Shown: positions 19,458 to 29,393 of the stretch, piece by piece
How positions within the stretch are numbered: position 1 is the first letter of the stretch
Layout of the letters: the number at the start of each line of letters is the position of its first letter
Assembly (NCBI RefSeq): GCF_000497045.1
Contig: NW_015961948.1
Span: 62,001-126,000, forward strand
Length of the DNA: 64,000 nucleotides
DNA from: Kalmanozyma brasiliensis GHG001
Taxonomy: Eukaryota; Basidiomycota; Ustilaginomycetes; Ustilaginales
Reading direction: 5' to 3'
Position numbers and translations under genes: made by a program
Notes under the pieces: generated by a model
Databases searched by the model: none
The model's input: only the letters and a program-made list of their open reading frames with translations
What the model was told of the DNA's origin: nothing

Positions 19458-21730
19458 GCTCCGGAAGAGAAGAGATGGGAGAGGAGATCAACTCGCTCAC
19501 TAGAGGTTGATTGAGGCAACGAGCTGCCTCAAGAAGGGTCGCGAGGCTGATGATGATGACGAAAACGATGAAGCTTGACACTGATGATCTGGTAAAAGCT
19601 TGCAGGGTAGGGGTTAGCTGAGCTTGAGGTAAAAGCAGAGGAGATCGAGCGACCAGTGACCAGCACCAAGGACGTAGGACCAACTTTCTGAAAAAGGGAC
19701 GGAGAGCTTGAAGGGATGGCGAAGGTAGGGGGGAAGAGCAGCTCACCCTCCTTTTATCTCATCGCAGAGGGGTAGAAGAGACGCGACGTCTTTCGTGATA
19801 GGTGTGCGCTGAGCAGCATGCCCTCTGATAGCCTTGCATCGTTAGCGCACGTCAAGTAAGGTCGATACTGTGCAGATGAAGACAGCACCAACACCTCTGC
19901 GCAGGAATCTAGGCAGGAGAGCGATGGTCGTCGTTGAGCAGCGCAGCTGTGACCCGCACAAAGCTTGCATCTGCTTGCGCGAAACCTGCGCGTACCACTC
20001 TGTTGGAACACGCAGGAAAGCAAGACCCATCGTCTGCATCTCAGCGACGTCGCAGACAGCATGGGATCAATGGCTGCGCTCGGCTCGCAGATGAGATTCT
20101 CGGAAGCTTGCATATGAAGTAGAGCGAACCAAGTTTCATCGACACGCGTATGAGCTTATTTCCGCTGCTTTCCAGCGCCAAATTTCATTCGGCGTCGCAT
20201 GAAAACCTTGCCTCGTGCCATTGCGCAGAAGGCTGGACGCTCGTCATTGGCCCCATGCCTGTCCGTGGGGCTGACTGGTGCGCACGAGGGTTGGAGTTTG
20301 ACAACCCAATCTTGCTCGACGGCGTCGACCCACCTCTGAGCCTCTTGCGCGAAACCGGTTGAATCAATCCAGGTCGCTTGTTGAGCTGTGCTGGCGAGTG
20401 ATCCTTATTGTTCAGTGGATGAGTATTCTTATCACCTCCACGAACGTGCGCATCCAAGGCAGTGGGTTGGGCGGAATCGATGGTCGTGGAGCAGGTCGTG
20501 CGCACACTGCGCAGGCGGACGAAGGGCTGGTAGAGACTGGACAGACCCACCCTAGCCTTTGGAGAAAGGTCAGGCAAGCATGGCTTCGCTCATGATCGCA
20601 GGCTATGCATCTTGCCCGACTCGTACGATTTGTGTAGAACAAAGCCAGCCTGCAGCATCGCGACTGTGGCGAGGGTGAGCGTTGGCACCGAACTTGTTGG
20701 GCGCCGTCTCTGGCAGGCCTGGCGCCAACGCTACCACTCTTTTTGCACTTTCCATAAGAATCTAACACTTTAAGTTGCTCGTTCGTCAAATTGGCTCCAC
20801 CCACAGACTCGACACAAAGAGCAGACGATCTCTTCTCATTGTCACGCTCTGGTCAAGTGTGACTAGACTGATGCTGGGGGCTGACGTTGTGATCATCCGC
20901 CGGGAGGCCGGGCCTGAACGGAGCTTGCAAGGAGCGCCGAAAAATTTGCCTTTGTTAGACCCAAATTTCTCCAGAGGTCAGCTCGGCGCGTCGGCGTCGA
21001 GACGGCGAGCTCAGGCCTGAAAAGCCGTTTGGTGACCGCGTCGGTCTGGGCACGGCGAGCTGTTCATCGGTCAATTGACCTTTCGAACGGACCGACGACA
21101 GGCCGTTCTCCCTTTTAAGCTTTCGTTCCTCTTGTCCATTGGCTGTTGTGCGGGTCAGGCTCATGCGTCCCTCTGTCCCGTCCCTGTTGTGCCTGCGGCG
21201 CTGTCATTGTGCTGAGCCGAGGTGTGTGAGCTGATGGATGTGGGAACTGAGGTTGACCGGTGGGCTCACCACCCACTCCTACCGTCTAGCACCGATTCCT
21301 TGGGTTTTTGACCCACGTCGGTGCTTCGGCGGCGTCCACAGCCCGTGTGACAGGTGCCCCTTGGCGACCTATACCTTCCATCGCCCCTGGAGCGAAGACC
21401 CCTGATGCTGATCACGAGCTTCTACTTCCCGTTCAGCCACCGATGCGTCTTGTCATTGCACCGAGTGGCTGCCGAATTCACCGGCCATCTCCTGTTGACG
21501 TTGTTGCGATGATGAAGCAAAACTTTTGTACGCCGTCCTCTGCCCGGGATGAGACCCGCTAAGCTCTCCCCTCTTCCTATAGTGCCTTGACATGTGATCC
21601 ACCCTCTACAAGGAGGAGTGAAGACCAGATATATGACCCCGGACTTTGGTTTCCCCATCGACTCCGTTCCCCACAGATTGTCACCTCTACCATCTCTCGA
21701 CCCATCCACAGCATAGCATACTCTCACACA
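19458..21730. other. long intergenic region (2.3 kb)
   Basis: The gap lies between the divergent starts of the acidic unknown protein and myo-inositol oxygenase. A 9-bp inverted repeat (AGCGTTGGC / GCCAACGCT) occurs near 20681-20735. A TATATGA sequence at about 21630 lies 100 bp before the oxygenase ATG and may be its TATA element. Open frames in between have no recognisable content. Confidence 0.45.
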
Positions 21731-22729
21731 ATGGCACCTATCGCAGTCGACCCCGTCGTCTTGGCCTCCACACCGGTCGCCAAGACCCCGTCGTCCATCG
21801 TCGCCAAAGGCACTGCCATGGACGCCATCTCGGACCTGGTCGACGAAGTCAACGTCTACCGAGGCACCCACCCTTCCGCAGCACAGCCCTCTGACGAATC
21901 CGACGAAGCGTGGCGCACCGAAGGCTCGCGCTTCGACTCTGAGAAGGACAAAGCCGACTTTCGTCGCTACGAAGACGCTCTCGACCACGTAAAGACCTTC
22001 TACCTCACCCAACACACTAAGCAGACGGTCGCCTTCAACATCGCGGCGCGTGAACGCTTCCTTAAGAACCACCATGCGAGCATGACCGTGTGGGAGGCGA
22101 TTGAGAAGCTCGACACGCTCGTCGACGAGTCGGACCCGGACACGTCGTTGAGTCAGATCCAGCACCTGCTTCAGACGGCGGAAGCGATGAGGCGCGACGG
22201 CAAGCCGGATTGGATGCAGCTCACGGGTCTCATCCACGACCTCGGCAAGCTGCTGTGCTTCTTCGGCGCCGATGGCCAGTGGGACGTCGTTGGCGACACC
22301 TTTGTCGTCGGCTGCGCCCCTCAGGGCACCGTCTACCCCCACACCTTCGAGGCCAACCCAGACACCCACGATGCGAGGTACAACACCGAGTACGGCATCT
22401 ACCAGCCCAACTGCGGGTTGAAGAATGTCATGCTCAGCTTTGGCCACGACGAGTACCTGTACGAGATTGCCAAGCGCGAGTCGACGCTCCCGCAGGCGGC
22501 GTTGGATATGATCCGATACCACAGCTTCTACCCGTGGCACCGCGAGGGAGCGTACCGTCACCTCTGCGCTCCTGAGGACGACCAGGCCCTTGAGAACGTC
22601 CTCGCTTTCAACCCGTACGATCTGTACAGCAAGTCCGACTCCCCGCCCGATGCCACCGAGCTTAGGCCCTACTACGAAGGTCTCATCGAGAAGTACTTCG
22701 GCGGCAAAGACCGTAAAATCCAGTGGTAA
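21731..22729 (+). CDS. MIOX: myo-inositol oxygenase
   Basis: The protein has 332 residues from the ATG at 21731 (CACAATGG). It is a di-iron oxygenase that cleaves myo-inositol to D-glucuronate. Domain order is as in MIOX: FRRYEDALDHVKTFYLTQHTKQT, then MTVWEAIEKLDTLVDESDPD, then the metal ligands. Ligands are the His of QIQHLLQTAE, the HD pair of TGLIHDLGKLL (about 169-170), the His of FGHDEYLY (about 239), the His of RYHSFYPWH (about 264) and the Asp of FNPYDLYSKSD (about 297). All six are present, so it should be active. The C-terminus LIEKYFGGKDRKIQW is standard. Upstream in-frame sequence is non-ATG leader. No other inositol or glucuronate genes lie nearby. Confidence 0.96.
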   Translation: MAPIAVDPVVLASTPVAKTPSSIVAKGTAMDAISDLVDEVNVYRGTHPSAAQPSDESDEAWRTEGSRFDSEKDKADFRRYEDALDHVKTFYLTQHTKQTVAFNIAARERFLKNHHASMTVWEAIEKLDTLVDESDPDTSLSQIQHLLQTAEAMRRDGKPDWMQLTGLIHDLGKLLCFFGADGQWDVVGDTFVVGCAPQGTVYPHTFEANPDTHDARYNTEYGIYQPNCGLKNVMLSFGHDEYLYEIAKRESTLPQAALDMIRYHSFYPWHREGAYRHLCAPEDDQALENVLAFNPYDLYSKSDSPPDATELRPYYEGLIEKYFGGKDRKIQW

Positions 22730-22889
22730 TCCGTCTTCATCCCTCGCATTCGTTTTTGTCGAACTATACCCCGTGCTCCATCTGCATTACCATAGATAGC
22801 ATTGTCCCAATTCTCATCGTTACTTCCAAATCACGCCGCGTGTGTTCGTATGTGGAAGATTCTTGTGGTTGCAATTTGTGAGGCGAAAT

Positions 22890-23712
22890 CTACTTGCGCT
22901 TGAGATGCGAGCCTAGCGGATCGCGACCGGGCTTCCAGTAGCCGAAGAGCATTTGAATCACGGCGACGAAGAGGATGCAGTTGAGTGCGGCGATCTTTTT
23001 GACGAGCATGGTGGCCGTCTCGCCCCCTGGGATGATGCCGAATGGCAGTCTGGCGAAGTAGCATCAAGGAAAAAGCGTTAGTGGTCAAACGTGGTTGGCT
23101 TGCGCAAAGGTGGGGATCAGACTTACACTTGGGGTGCATAGAGGTCCTCCTGACTCTTGACGTAAAACTTGCCGTCGGCACCACGCTGCAGCTGGAGGGC
23201 GACAAAGATGCGTGCGTCCTTGGCAACAACGTCGCGGATGATGGGGAAGTTCGGGCGCAGCGTTTGGACTGCCTCGATGAAGCTGTGTGGTTGAAGTTGA
23301 CGGAGCGAGAGGATGTCAGCAATCAGATTCGTGTTTAGAATGGACCTTTGCGCCGCCTCGAAGTCGACTTACAGCTTGCTCGTCTGCTGGTCGAAGCCTG
23401 CGATGGAGCGAATGGAGCGATAGATGCAACAGGGTCAGCTTCTGTCTGCGAGAGAAACACTCCTGCTCGCCAACAACACTCACCGACATGGTAGACCTCG
23501 ATATCCGATCGCGAAATCGTACGCAGCCACTGGTAGATGGGGAGAACGCCGTTATCCCTCGAGTTGGGACCGGAGCTGACGGTGCAGAGGACATGGTCGA
23601 ACGAAGCGTCGGGCGCAAAGTACCTCTGCATGCAGTACTTCTGTTCGGATGCATTTCTGGCGGCGACAAGGCCTTTGACGACGCCGCGGATCTCGCTGAC
23701 TGGGTCCTCCAT
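22890..23712 (-). CDS. SigF-like NTF2-domain membrane protein, four exons including a 25-nt exon
   Basis: Exons on the minus strand are 23484-23712, 23373-23397, 23127-23282 and 22890-23049. Introns are 86, 90 and 77 bp, with donors GTGAGT, GTAAGT and GTAAGT and acceptors ending CAG. The spliced frame is 570 nt (189 residues). The protein starts MEDPVSEIRG and continues with RYFAPDASFDHVLC and VLPIYQWLRTISRSDIEV. Across the tiny exon it reads GFDQQTSKL, then KFYVKSQEDLY. This is the pattern of the fungal SigF-like NTF2 domain, a cone fold of unknown function. A hydrophobic helix near the C-terminus (IAALNCILFVAVIQMLFGYW) suggests membrane attachment. The reading frame is restored only if the 25-nt exon is included. 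The ATG at 23712 is the likely start. Confidence 0.85.
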
Positions 23713-24432
23713 CTTGAGATCTATCGAATACGCTGAGGAGATGGTGGCAAGATGGTCGGAAAGATGACCACGTTCTGCAGGGGATATGCACAGTGCGGTA
23801 GTGGAGGCATTTCGTCTGTGCGTTTTCAACCGATCTGCGCGCTTGTGAAAATCGCTAAGAACGGCTGCCTCTGCAAAAAGTGGGTTCTTAACGTCACAAA
23901 AGAAAAGAAGAAATCGAGGCTGCGATAATGACCCCCTGCCATCGTCGTATGCTGCGCACACAATGGTCACGCTGGACGGACCGTACAGCTCGTACACTCA
24001 GTCAAACACGGGAACGGACTACGAGTCATCAAGAGATACCATTACGAGAAGCGTGACATGTCGATGTGTTAAGCGGCTCGACCGACCGTGATTTGTACAA
24101 GATGCGAGAATGCGTAGGAGAAGCCAGTTGTACAAGGGGAAACAATGCATGCGGATACGAGGGGACGGAGAAAAATGCTGAGATGGAGAGTACGTCTGGT
24201 GTTAAGGGCAAGACGTCATGCCGTGGGTATGTATGCGCGCCTGGTGTTAATGGCAAGGCGCCGTGCCGGGTATCTCTGAGGTTGGGGAAACTGGGTTATA
24301 GTATCAAAAGGACTTGGGAGTGGTCGCGAGGACGAATGTATGTCGACGAGACAAGAAGCTCCTGAAGATGCGAGGGGAGAGGAGGAGCCGAGACTGTTGG
24401 CTCGGTTGGAATCAGTTAGGCGAGCCAGTGTA
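23713..24432. other. intergenic
   Basis: This 720 bp gap separates the SigF-like NTF2 gene from the end of proline dehydrogenase. It holds a two-copy imperfect direct repeat (listed separately) and nothing else that can be supported. Confidence 0.45.
24196..24273. repeat. two-copy imperfect direct repeat, 45 bp period
   Basis: CTGGTGTTAAGGGCAAG at 24196 recurs as CTGGTGTTAATGGCAAG at 24241. Both are followed by GCCG..GGTAT. Each copy is about 33-35 bp. Confidence 0.6.
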
Positions 24433-26457
24433 TCAGCGACGCAGGCCGATGCGGTGCATCAGCTCGTCCCACACAAGCGCCTTCTCAGCGGCAGCGCCAC
24501 CGGTCATAATGTCGCCGTTCTCAAGAGCACGGCGGATCAGATACGGCAACGTCAGCTCCAGAGGACCGTATGGAATATACTTGAGCACCATATGCGGGCC
24601 AACGCCGCCCGAGTTGGGGTCGAAGGCAGCCTGTATACGCGCGGTGAGCACCGAAGCCATGCCGTAAAGCTGGGCGAAAAAGATGCGGCCCCGTACCGAC
24701 TCTTGCAGCTGCAGGTCGACTAGAGGTACACGCTGGAGTAGCGCCACTTCGCTCGTGCCAGGGCTTGCGTTCTTGGTGGCCTGCCAGAGTGCTGGTGCAG
24801 GCTTGGCCATACCCAGCCGCACCATCTCGCGGATCACCTTGAGCGACGATTGGGTATTGTGGCTGGCAAAGACGACGGCGAGTGTCGGCTGCGAACCCTT
24901 CTTGGCGGTGCGTACGAGATCTTGATGGACCTCCTGGACAAGACGGATGGCACAGCCGTCGTAGCATCGATCGGTGAGATCCTTGTTGGGCCAGACAGGG
25001 CTGCCCCACCCTTCATAGGCAGGAGCATCGGCACCCTTGCCGGGAACAGGAGGTGTGTCGACAATCTTGTCGGACCAGATGCGATTCTCTTGATCGACAT
25101 AGGCGCCTCGGACAAGCTTGACACCGAGCGTGTATCCGTTGAGCTTGGCGCGTTCGAAGGAGGCGGCGAGGTGCGATGGGGTGCGACGAAGGTATGCTTG
25201 GAAGGTATTGTAGACGAGGGGACCCGTGACACTGCCCTGGGGAGCGTCGCGAGAGGCCGAGGTGGGGCGATTGTATTCGGCAGCGATGGCCTCGTACATG
25301 GCATCGATGGCGGGCTGATACCAGCTGTATTCTGCATCGATGGCGAGACGGACACTGCCGTGCTGTTTGGCCCGCTCTGTGACCTCGCGGAGAGCCTCCC
25401 AAAGCTGCTTGAGCGCGTCGACATCCTTCGGGGTCAGGGCGGCGACAGGGATGGCGAGCCCTCCGCAAGGACCCATGCCGTTGATGCTGAGCGGAGGGAG
25501 GGGTTCGGGCGGAGCGCTGAACCATTCCCTAGGCACAATGGCAGCAGAAGCCCGCTCAAGCACCGATGAGTCGTACAGCAAGCCCGAAAGCTTGATAGCG
25601 ACAAAGGTGCTTCCAGATCGGTCGGGTCGCACAGCTAGCTCGGCAGCTTGATCGCTGTCAGCAACGCCGTGAGAAGCAGGAAGAGCAGCGAGCTTGGCCG
25701 ATACGTCGATGCTGTGCAAGAGCTCGTCGACGAAAGGGCGGTGAACCGCCGAGTGGTGTGCTTTTGCGTTGTCGGATCCCTTGGCAGGCTTGCCATCATG
25801 AGTTACTTCGACCGAAAAGTTGAGCATGGCGCCGAGATTGTCGCGAGAGAGGGACGAGAGCAGAGGCAGTGAGCCCTCAGCGGTGTCATCGCTGATGAAT
25901 TGACGGAAGAAGGTCCGGCGGATGACATACTCGGTGACGGTCCAAACGAAAGGCAACGAGGTGTTGGAGCTCCACTCGATGAGCTGCGGCCCCACTTTGG
26001 CCAGGGAGCCGAAGGAACAAAGCGTGAAGACGGCGTAGTTGGTGAGCAGCATCGATACTGGCTGCGCACGAAGCGGGCGATAGGGTCGATGGGATTCGTC
26101 TTCACGCTGCACATCTTCGCGATGAGCTTGCGCGATCGACTTGGTCTGAGCGGAGTCTGGAGCGTCCAGATGGACAGGGTCGGTCAAGGAGAGCGTCACA
26201 GCCGCAAGAGCAGTGGCACCAAGAGCTGCACGAAGGGCGTAGACGCCGTAGTGAGAGCCATTCGTGTTTCGTGCGCGAAGGAAGACGAACTGAGCCTGCT
26301 GAGAAGCCCATCGCCTGCCAGCCAAGGCAGCGCTAGTGGACCATTGCTGACTAGAAGCTCTCGACGACGCCAAGCCGCTCGTCCAGCTGCCTTGAGGACC
26401 GAAGCGCCTTGCGGTTGTTCGTGTAAGAGATGAAGCAACACGGTGCTTTGGCGTCAT
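24433..26457 (-). CDS. PUT1: proline dehydrogenase, mitochondrial
   Basis: The protein has 674 residues from the ATG at 26457; a longer frame begins only at TTG. It is an FAD enzyme of the inner-membrane/matrix side that oxidises proline to pyrroline-5-carboxylate. The first ~60 residues are rich in Arg, Ser and Thr with almost no acids, a clear presequence, followed by a hydrophobic stretch (GVYALRAALGATALAAVTLSL). The barrel shows RLAIDAEYSWYQPAID, then NTFQAYLRR, then LGVKLVRGAYVDQE. VVFASHNTQSS follows, and finally QLYGMASVLT and KYIPYGPLELTLPYLIRR, the substrate- and FAD-binding C-terminus. It is longer than yeast Put1 because of low-complexity inserts in the N-terminal half. No intron. 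Confidence 0.95.
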   Translation of the reverse strand: MTPKHRVASSLTRTTARRFGPQGSWTSGLASSRASSQQWSTSAALAGRRWASQQAQFVFLRARNTNGSHYGVYALRAALGATALAAVTLSLTDPVHLDAPDSAQTKSIAQAHREDVQREDESHRPYRPLRAQPVSMLLTNYAVFTLCSFGSLAKVGPQLIEWSSNTSLPFVWTVTEYVIRRTFFRQFISDDTAEGSLPLLSSLSRDNLGAMLNFSVEVTHDGKPAKGSDNAKAHHSAVHRPFVDELLHSIDVSAKLAALPASHGVADSDQAAELAVRPDRSGSTFVAIKLSGLLYDSSVLERASAAIVPREWFSAPPEPLPPLSINGMGPCGGLAIPVAALTPKDVDALKQLWEALREVTERAKQHGSVRLAIDAEYSWYQPAIDAMYEAIAAEYNRPTSASRDAPQGSVTGPLVYNTFQAYLRRTPSHLAASFERAKLNGYTLGVKLVRGAYVDQENRIWSDKIVDTPPVPGKGADAPAYEGWGSPVWPNKDLTDRCYDGCAIRLVQEVHQDLVRTAKKGSQPTLAVVFASHNTQSSLKVIREMVRLGMAKPAPALWQATKNASPGTSEVALLQRVPLVDLQLQESVRGRIFFAQLYGMASVLTARIQAAFDPNSGGVGPHMVLKYIPYGPLELTLPYLIRRALENGDIMTGGAAAEKALVWDELMHRIGLRR

Positions 26458-27571
26458 TCCCTCGCTAGCGTGTGATGGCGTCCGTTGACGATGTCTGTCT
26501 TTGTGGACCAGGTCGTGAGAGGAGGCGCGAAGACGTCGAGCAAGCAGACAGTGAAGCGACCACGACAGAGAATCAGGAACCACGACCAAGATAAGGGGCA
26601 GGAGGGAAACAACGCAGGAGGGGAAGAGAGATGGTAGAGGGTAAGTTCAAAGATAGCGAGGGTCGATTGTCATTGGATAGGGAGGGATGCATGCATGAGC
26701 CTCCCCGCCGGAATCCACAGTGATACTCGAGATGGTCAAGAGAGAGAGCATAGTCGAGGCTCGTGTGTCTCGTTGTTGTTCGTCTTTGGCCCAAATTTTT
26801 CTTTGACAGATGACAAGGGTTTAGCCATGGCAGCATGGTCACAAGGTTCAGCCGAGCTTGAGCAGAAGATTCTCCGGTCAAGAGGCCGAGTGCAAAAAGG
26901 TAAGTCAGAGAACCAAAAAGGAAAGGGAAATGGAGACTGCATGAGTCGAACACGCGACCTTTCGCAATTTAGACATGGTGCTAAGCGAACGCTCTACCAA
27001 CTGAGCTAAACCCCCGAGATGAAGAGCTAATCCTGCTATTGCATATATACTCTAATATGCAGTCCCCCTTGAACAAGCACACGTGCCGAGGCGAAAGCGA
27101 GTTGGCCGACCCGCCAAAACCCGCGGGATGGCTAAGCAGGTGCAAAGACGTCGATCAACATGCGAGCATGGTGCCAGCCAGACCGGTAGATGCCTGCGTT
27201 CTGTGCGTGGCGATCCATCCGGGGGTGGTCTGAGCTTCCTGCGCAGGTCAAAGCGATGGCAGATGCTTTGCTTTGGGGTCTCGCTGCTCACGATTGCAAG
27301 CTCTGAAGATTTTTGACCTACGGAATGCTACAGGAGTGCCAATCAGGGTCTCAGGGATGCGATTTTGTGAGCGTGCACGAGCAAAGCGGACGGCTCTGAG
27401 AATGGCGACAGACCACAATGGCGGCATCTGAATTTCGGCAGACGATCTCATTCATATCAACAGCGCGACCACAGTTCCAGGCTTGATCGACACCACCACC
27501 TCTTCAACCCTAGCCACCACCTCCCTTCCCTTTCAACACAGACAGGCAGTCGTCGACGACATCGCATCAAG
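26458..27571. other. intergenic region holding a tRNA gene
   Basis: Besides the tRNA-Ala at 26931-27015, no feature was recognised. The proline-dehydrogenase promoter should lie just above 26457 and that of the PQ-loop gene just before 27572, where the sequence is C/T-rich (about 27485-27545). Confidence 0.5.
26931..27015 (-). tRNA. tRNA-Ala (anticodon AGC) with a 12-nt intron
   Basis: The mature length is 73 nt including the discriminator A. The acceptor stem GGGGGTT pairs fully with AGTCTCC and contains the G3-U70 wobble that identifies tRNA-Ala. D stem GCTC/GAGC with loop AGTTGGTA, anticodon stem TTCGC/GCGAA, loop TTAGCA-T with anticodon AGC, T stem GCGTG/CATGC with loop TTCGACT. The canonical-position intron (after base 37) is 12 nt at 26967-26978. 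Internal A and B boxes are intact. Confidence 0.96.
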
Positions 27572-29107
27572 ATGCAGACGACTCTGTCGTCCATGTGGGC
27601 CAATACTACCCTCGACACTAGCATCCACGACGACGATACCTGCCACATCCATCACGATCCCGTCGCCGTTTACCTTTCCACCTTCTTGTGCGTTGGTCTC
27701 GTCGTCTCGTATCTGCCACAGATCGTCCGCATCATCCGCAACAAGTCGTCCCAGGGCTTCTCACCGTGGTTCCTGCTTCTTGGCGCCACTTCAAGCGCAT
27801 CCAGCTTCCTCAACGTCGTCGCACTTCAATGGGGGATCGTCCGATGCTGCCCTTCCTTGCCTAGCCTAGAATGTGCCGAGTCGCTTCTCGGCATCCTGCA
27901 AGTGGGCTTGCAATGGATCATGTTTGCTAGCGTCTTTGTGCTCTTCCTCGTTTACTATCCAGCAGAACAAAAGTACGAACGCGCCATCACCCTGCCAGAC
28001 CGAGATCAGCAGGACCGCCGTGTCCGTACACGGGCTCGCAACGCCGCACGCAAAGCCGCCGCAGGTCGACAGGCTCCGCCTTCCAACTCAAACACCGACG
28101 ATGCTGGCAGATTGACCGCGCCTGCTAACGCCACCGGCGGCCTCTCGGGCGCTCCGACCGATGATACCTCGTCGGTGGGCTCGGGCAACTCGGATCTCGA
28201 TTCTGTCGATAGCCACATTGCTCAAAACTACGCCGCTGCTCCTATCCAAGCCGCCGACGACGACTCCTCCGACAACGATGCAGAGGAGGAAGAGAACATC
28301 CACGATCATGATCCAGAAGCTCAGGCTCATTCGGGCGACCACTCTGCCATTTCTCTCGCATGGGATGCTAGCAGCAGCGCCTTCACCCGCCTCGTCCCTG
28401 CCTTCCGGCCCATGTGGAAAGCGCCCGGCTCGGGCAACGCTACCGTCCCCGGTCGCCAAGGATCCACCTCCAACGGACGAGGTCTTCTCTCCAACGCACC
28501 TCGAGGCATGCGAAGGATCGAACGGCAACGACGAGCAAAGACAAACCAGAGGGCCGTTCGCACTCGCAAGCGTCGCACCGAAGAGTGGAGTCTGTCGCTC
28601 TCGCTTGCCTGGGTGGTCTTGATCCATTTCATCTTCATCAGCGCCATTACTCTGTTGCTCGTCAGTTCGCTCCCTCCCAAGTCCTTCCCACCACCAGAGG
28701 AAGTCTCGGTTCTTTCCAGCTGGACGCGCGCTGTCAGCAACAGGTCGGCCGTTGCCATGAGCCGTCCCTCTTCGCGCCTGCTCGTCTCGCGATGGGCCGC
28801 CTTCCTCGGCAGTTCAGCGACCGTCCTCGCTGCCGGTCAGTATCTGCCGCAGATTGTCTACACTGCGCGCACGAGGCTGGTAGGAAGCTTGAGCATCCCC
28901 ATGATGTGCTTGCAGGTGCCTGGAAGCGCCGTCTTTGTCTACTCGCTCGCGCTGCAGCCAGGAACCGACTGGTCTTCGCTGGCCGCCTACGTGCTCACGG
29001 GTGTTTTGCAGCTGGTGCTGCTGGTGCTCTGTGTGGCGTGGCGGATCCGACAGCGACGTGCCGGTATCGATGACTACGGCCGCCCGCTGGCTCCCATCGC
29101 TCTCTGA
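27572..29107 (+). CDS. PQ-loop repeat membrane protein, probable vacuolar/lysosomal-type transporter
   Basis: The protein has 511 residues with two PQ-loop repeats, each holding the motif YLPQIV: residues ~48-53 (SYLPQIVRIIRNKSSQGFS) and ~428 (QYLPQIVYTARTR). Each repeat lies in a hydrophobic half. The halves are separated by a hydrophilic, acidic and Arg-rich cytosolic region of about 200 residues (~140-345). Family members such as cystinosin, PQLC2/Ypq and related proteins are seven-helix transporters of the SWEET/PQ-loop clan, often in the vacuole for cationic amino acids or cystine. The substrate cannot be read from the sequence. ATG at 27572; no intron. Confidence 0.85.
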   Translation: MQTTLSSMWANTTLDTSIHDDDTCHIHHDPVAVYLSTFLCVGLVVSYLPQIVRIIRNKSSQGFSPWFLLLGATSSASSFLNVVALQWGIVRCCPSLPSLECAESLLGILQVGLQWIMFASVFVLFLVYYPAEQKYERAITLPDRDQQDRRVRTRARNAARKAAAGRQAPPSNSNTDDAGRLTAPANATGGLSGAPTDDTSSVGSGNSDLDSVDSHIAQNYAAAPIQAADDDSSDNDAEEEENIHDHDPEAQAHSGDHSAISLAWDASSSAFTRLVPAFRPMWKAPGSGNATVPGRQGSTSNGRGLLSNAPRGMRRIERQRRAKTNQRAVRTRKRRTEEWSLSLSLAWVVLIHFIFISAITLLLVSSLPPKSFPPPEEVSVLSSWTRAVSNRSAVAMSRPSSRLLVSRWAAFLGSSATVLAAGQYLPQIVYTARTRLVGSLSIPMMCLQVPGSAVFVYSLALQPGTDWSSLAAYVLTGVLQLVLLVLCVAWRIRQRRAGIDDYGRPLAPIAL

Positions 29108-29393
29108 GCGACTCTTCTGTATATTATGACGCGCAAACGGCCACCTCGCAGTGTTGGCCGACGACAACATCCCACATACAATTTCATCTTTCATCTGACA
29201 TTGTCTTTGCATTGAGACCCGGCTGAGTGGGCCGAGGTTGCCTGCGTGCACATACTGCAGCCATTTTGCTTTGCTTCATCTCATCCGGGTCTGATTGGAA
29301 GATGAGCTGGCACGAAAGCGCAGCACCTGCTCCCCTTGATCGTCGTCCCTCCTTACCATCGACCAGGCGACAAACACGAGCACGACGACGATC

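Noticed and set aside
21422..22561. 379-codon antisense open frame over myo-inositol oxygenase
   Set aside because: The sense strand has all MIOX ligands; the antisense product has no recognisable domain.
24433..26457. Proline dehydrogenase start at 26589
   Set aside because: That codon is TTG; the ATG at 26457 still leaves a full presequence.
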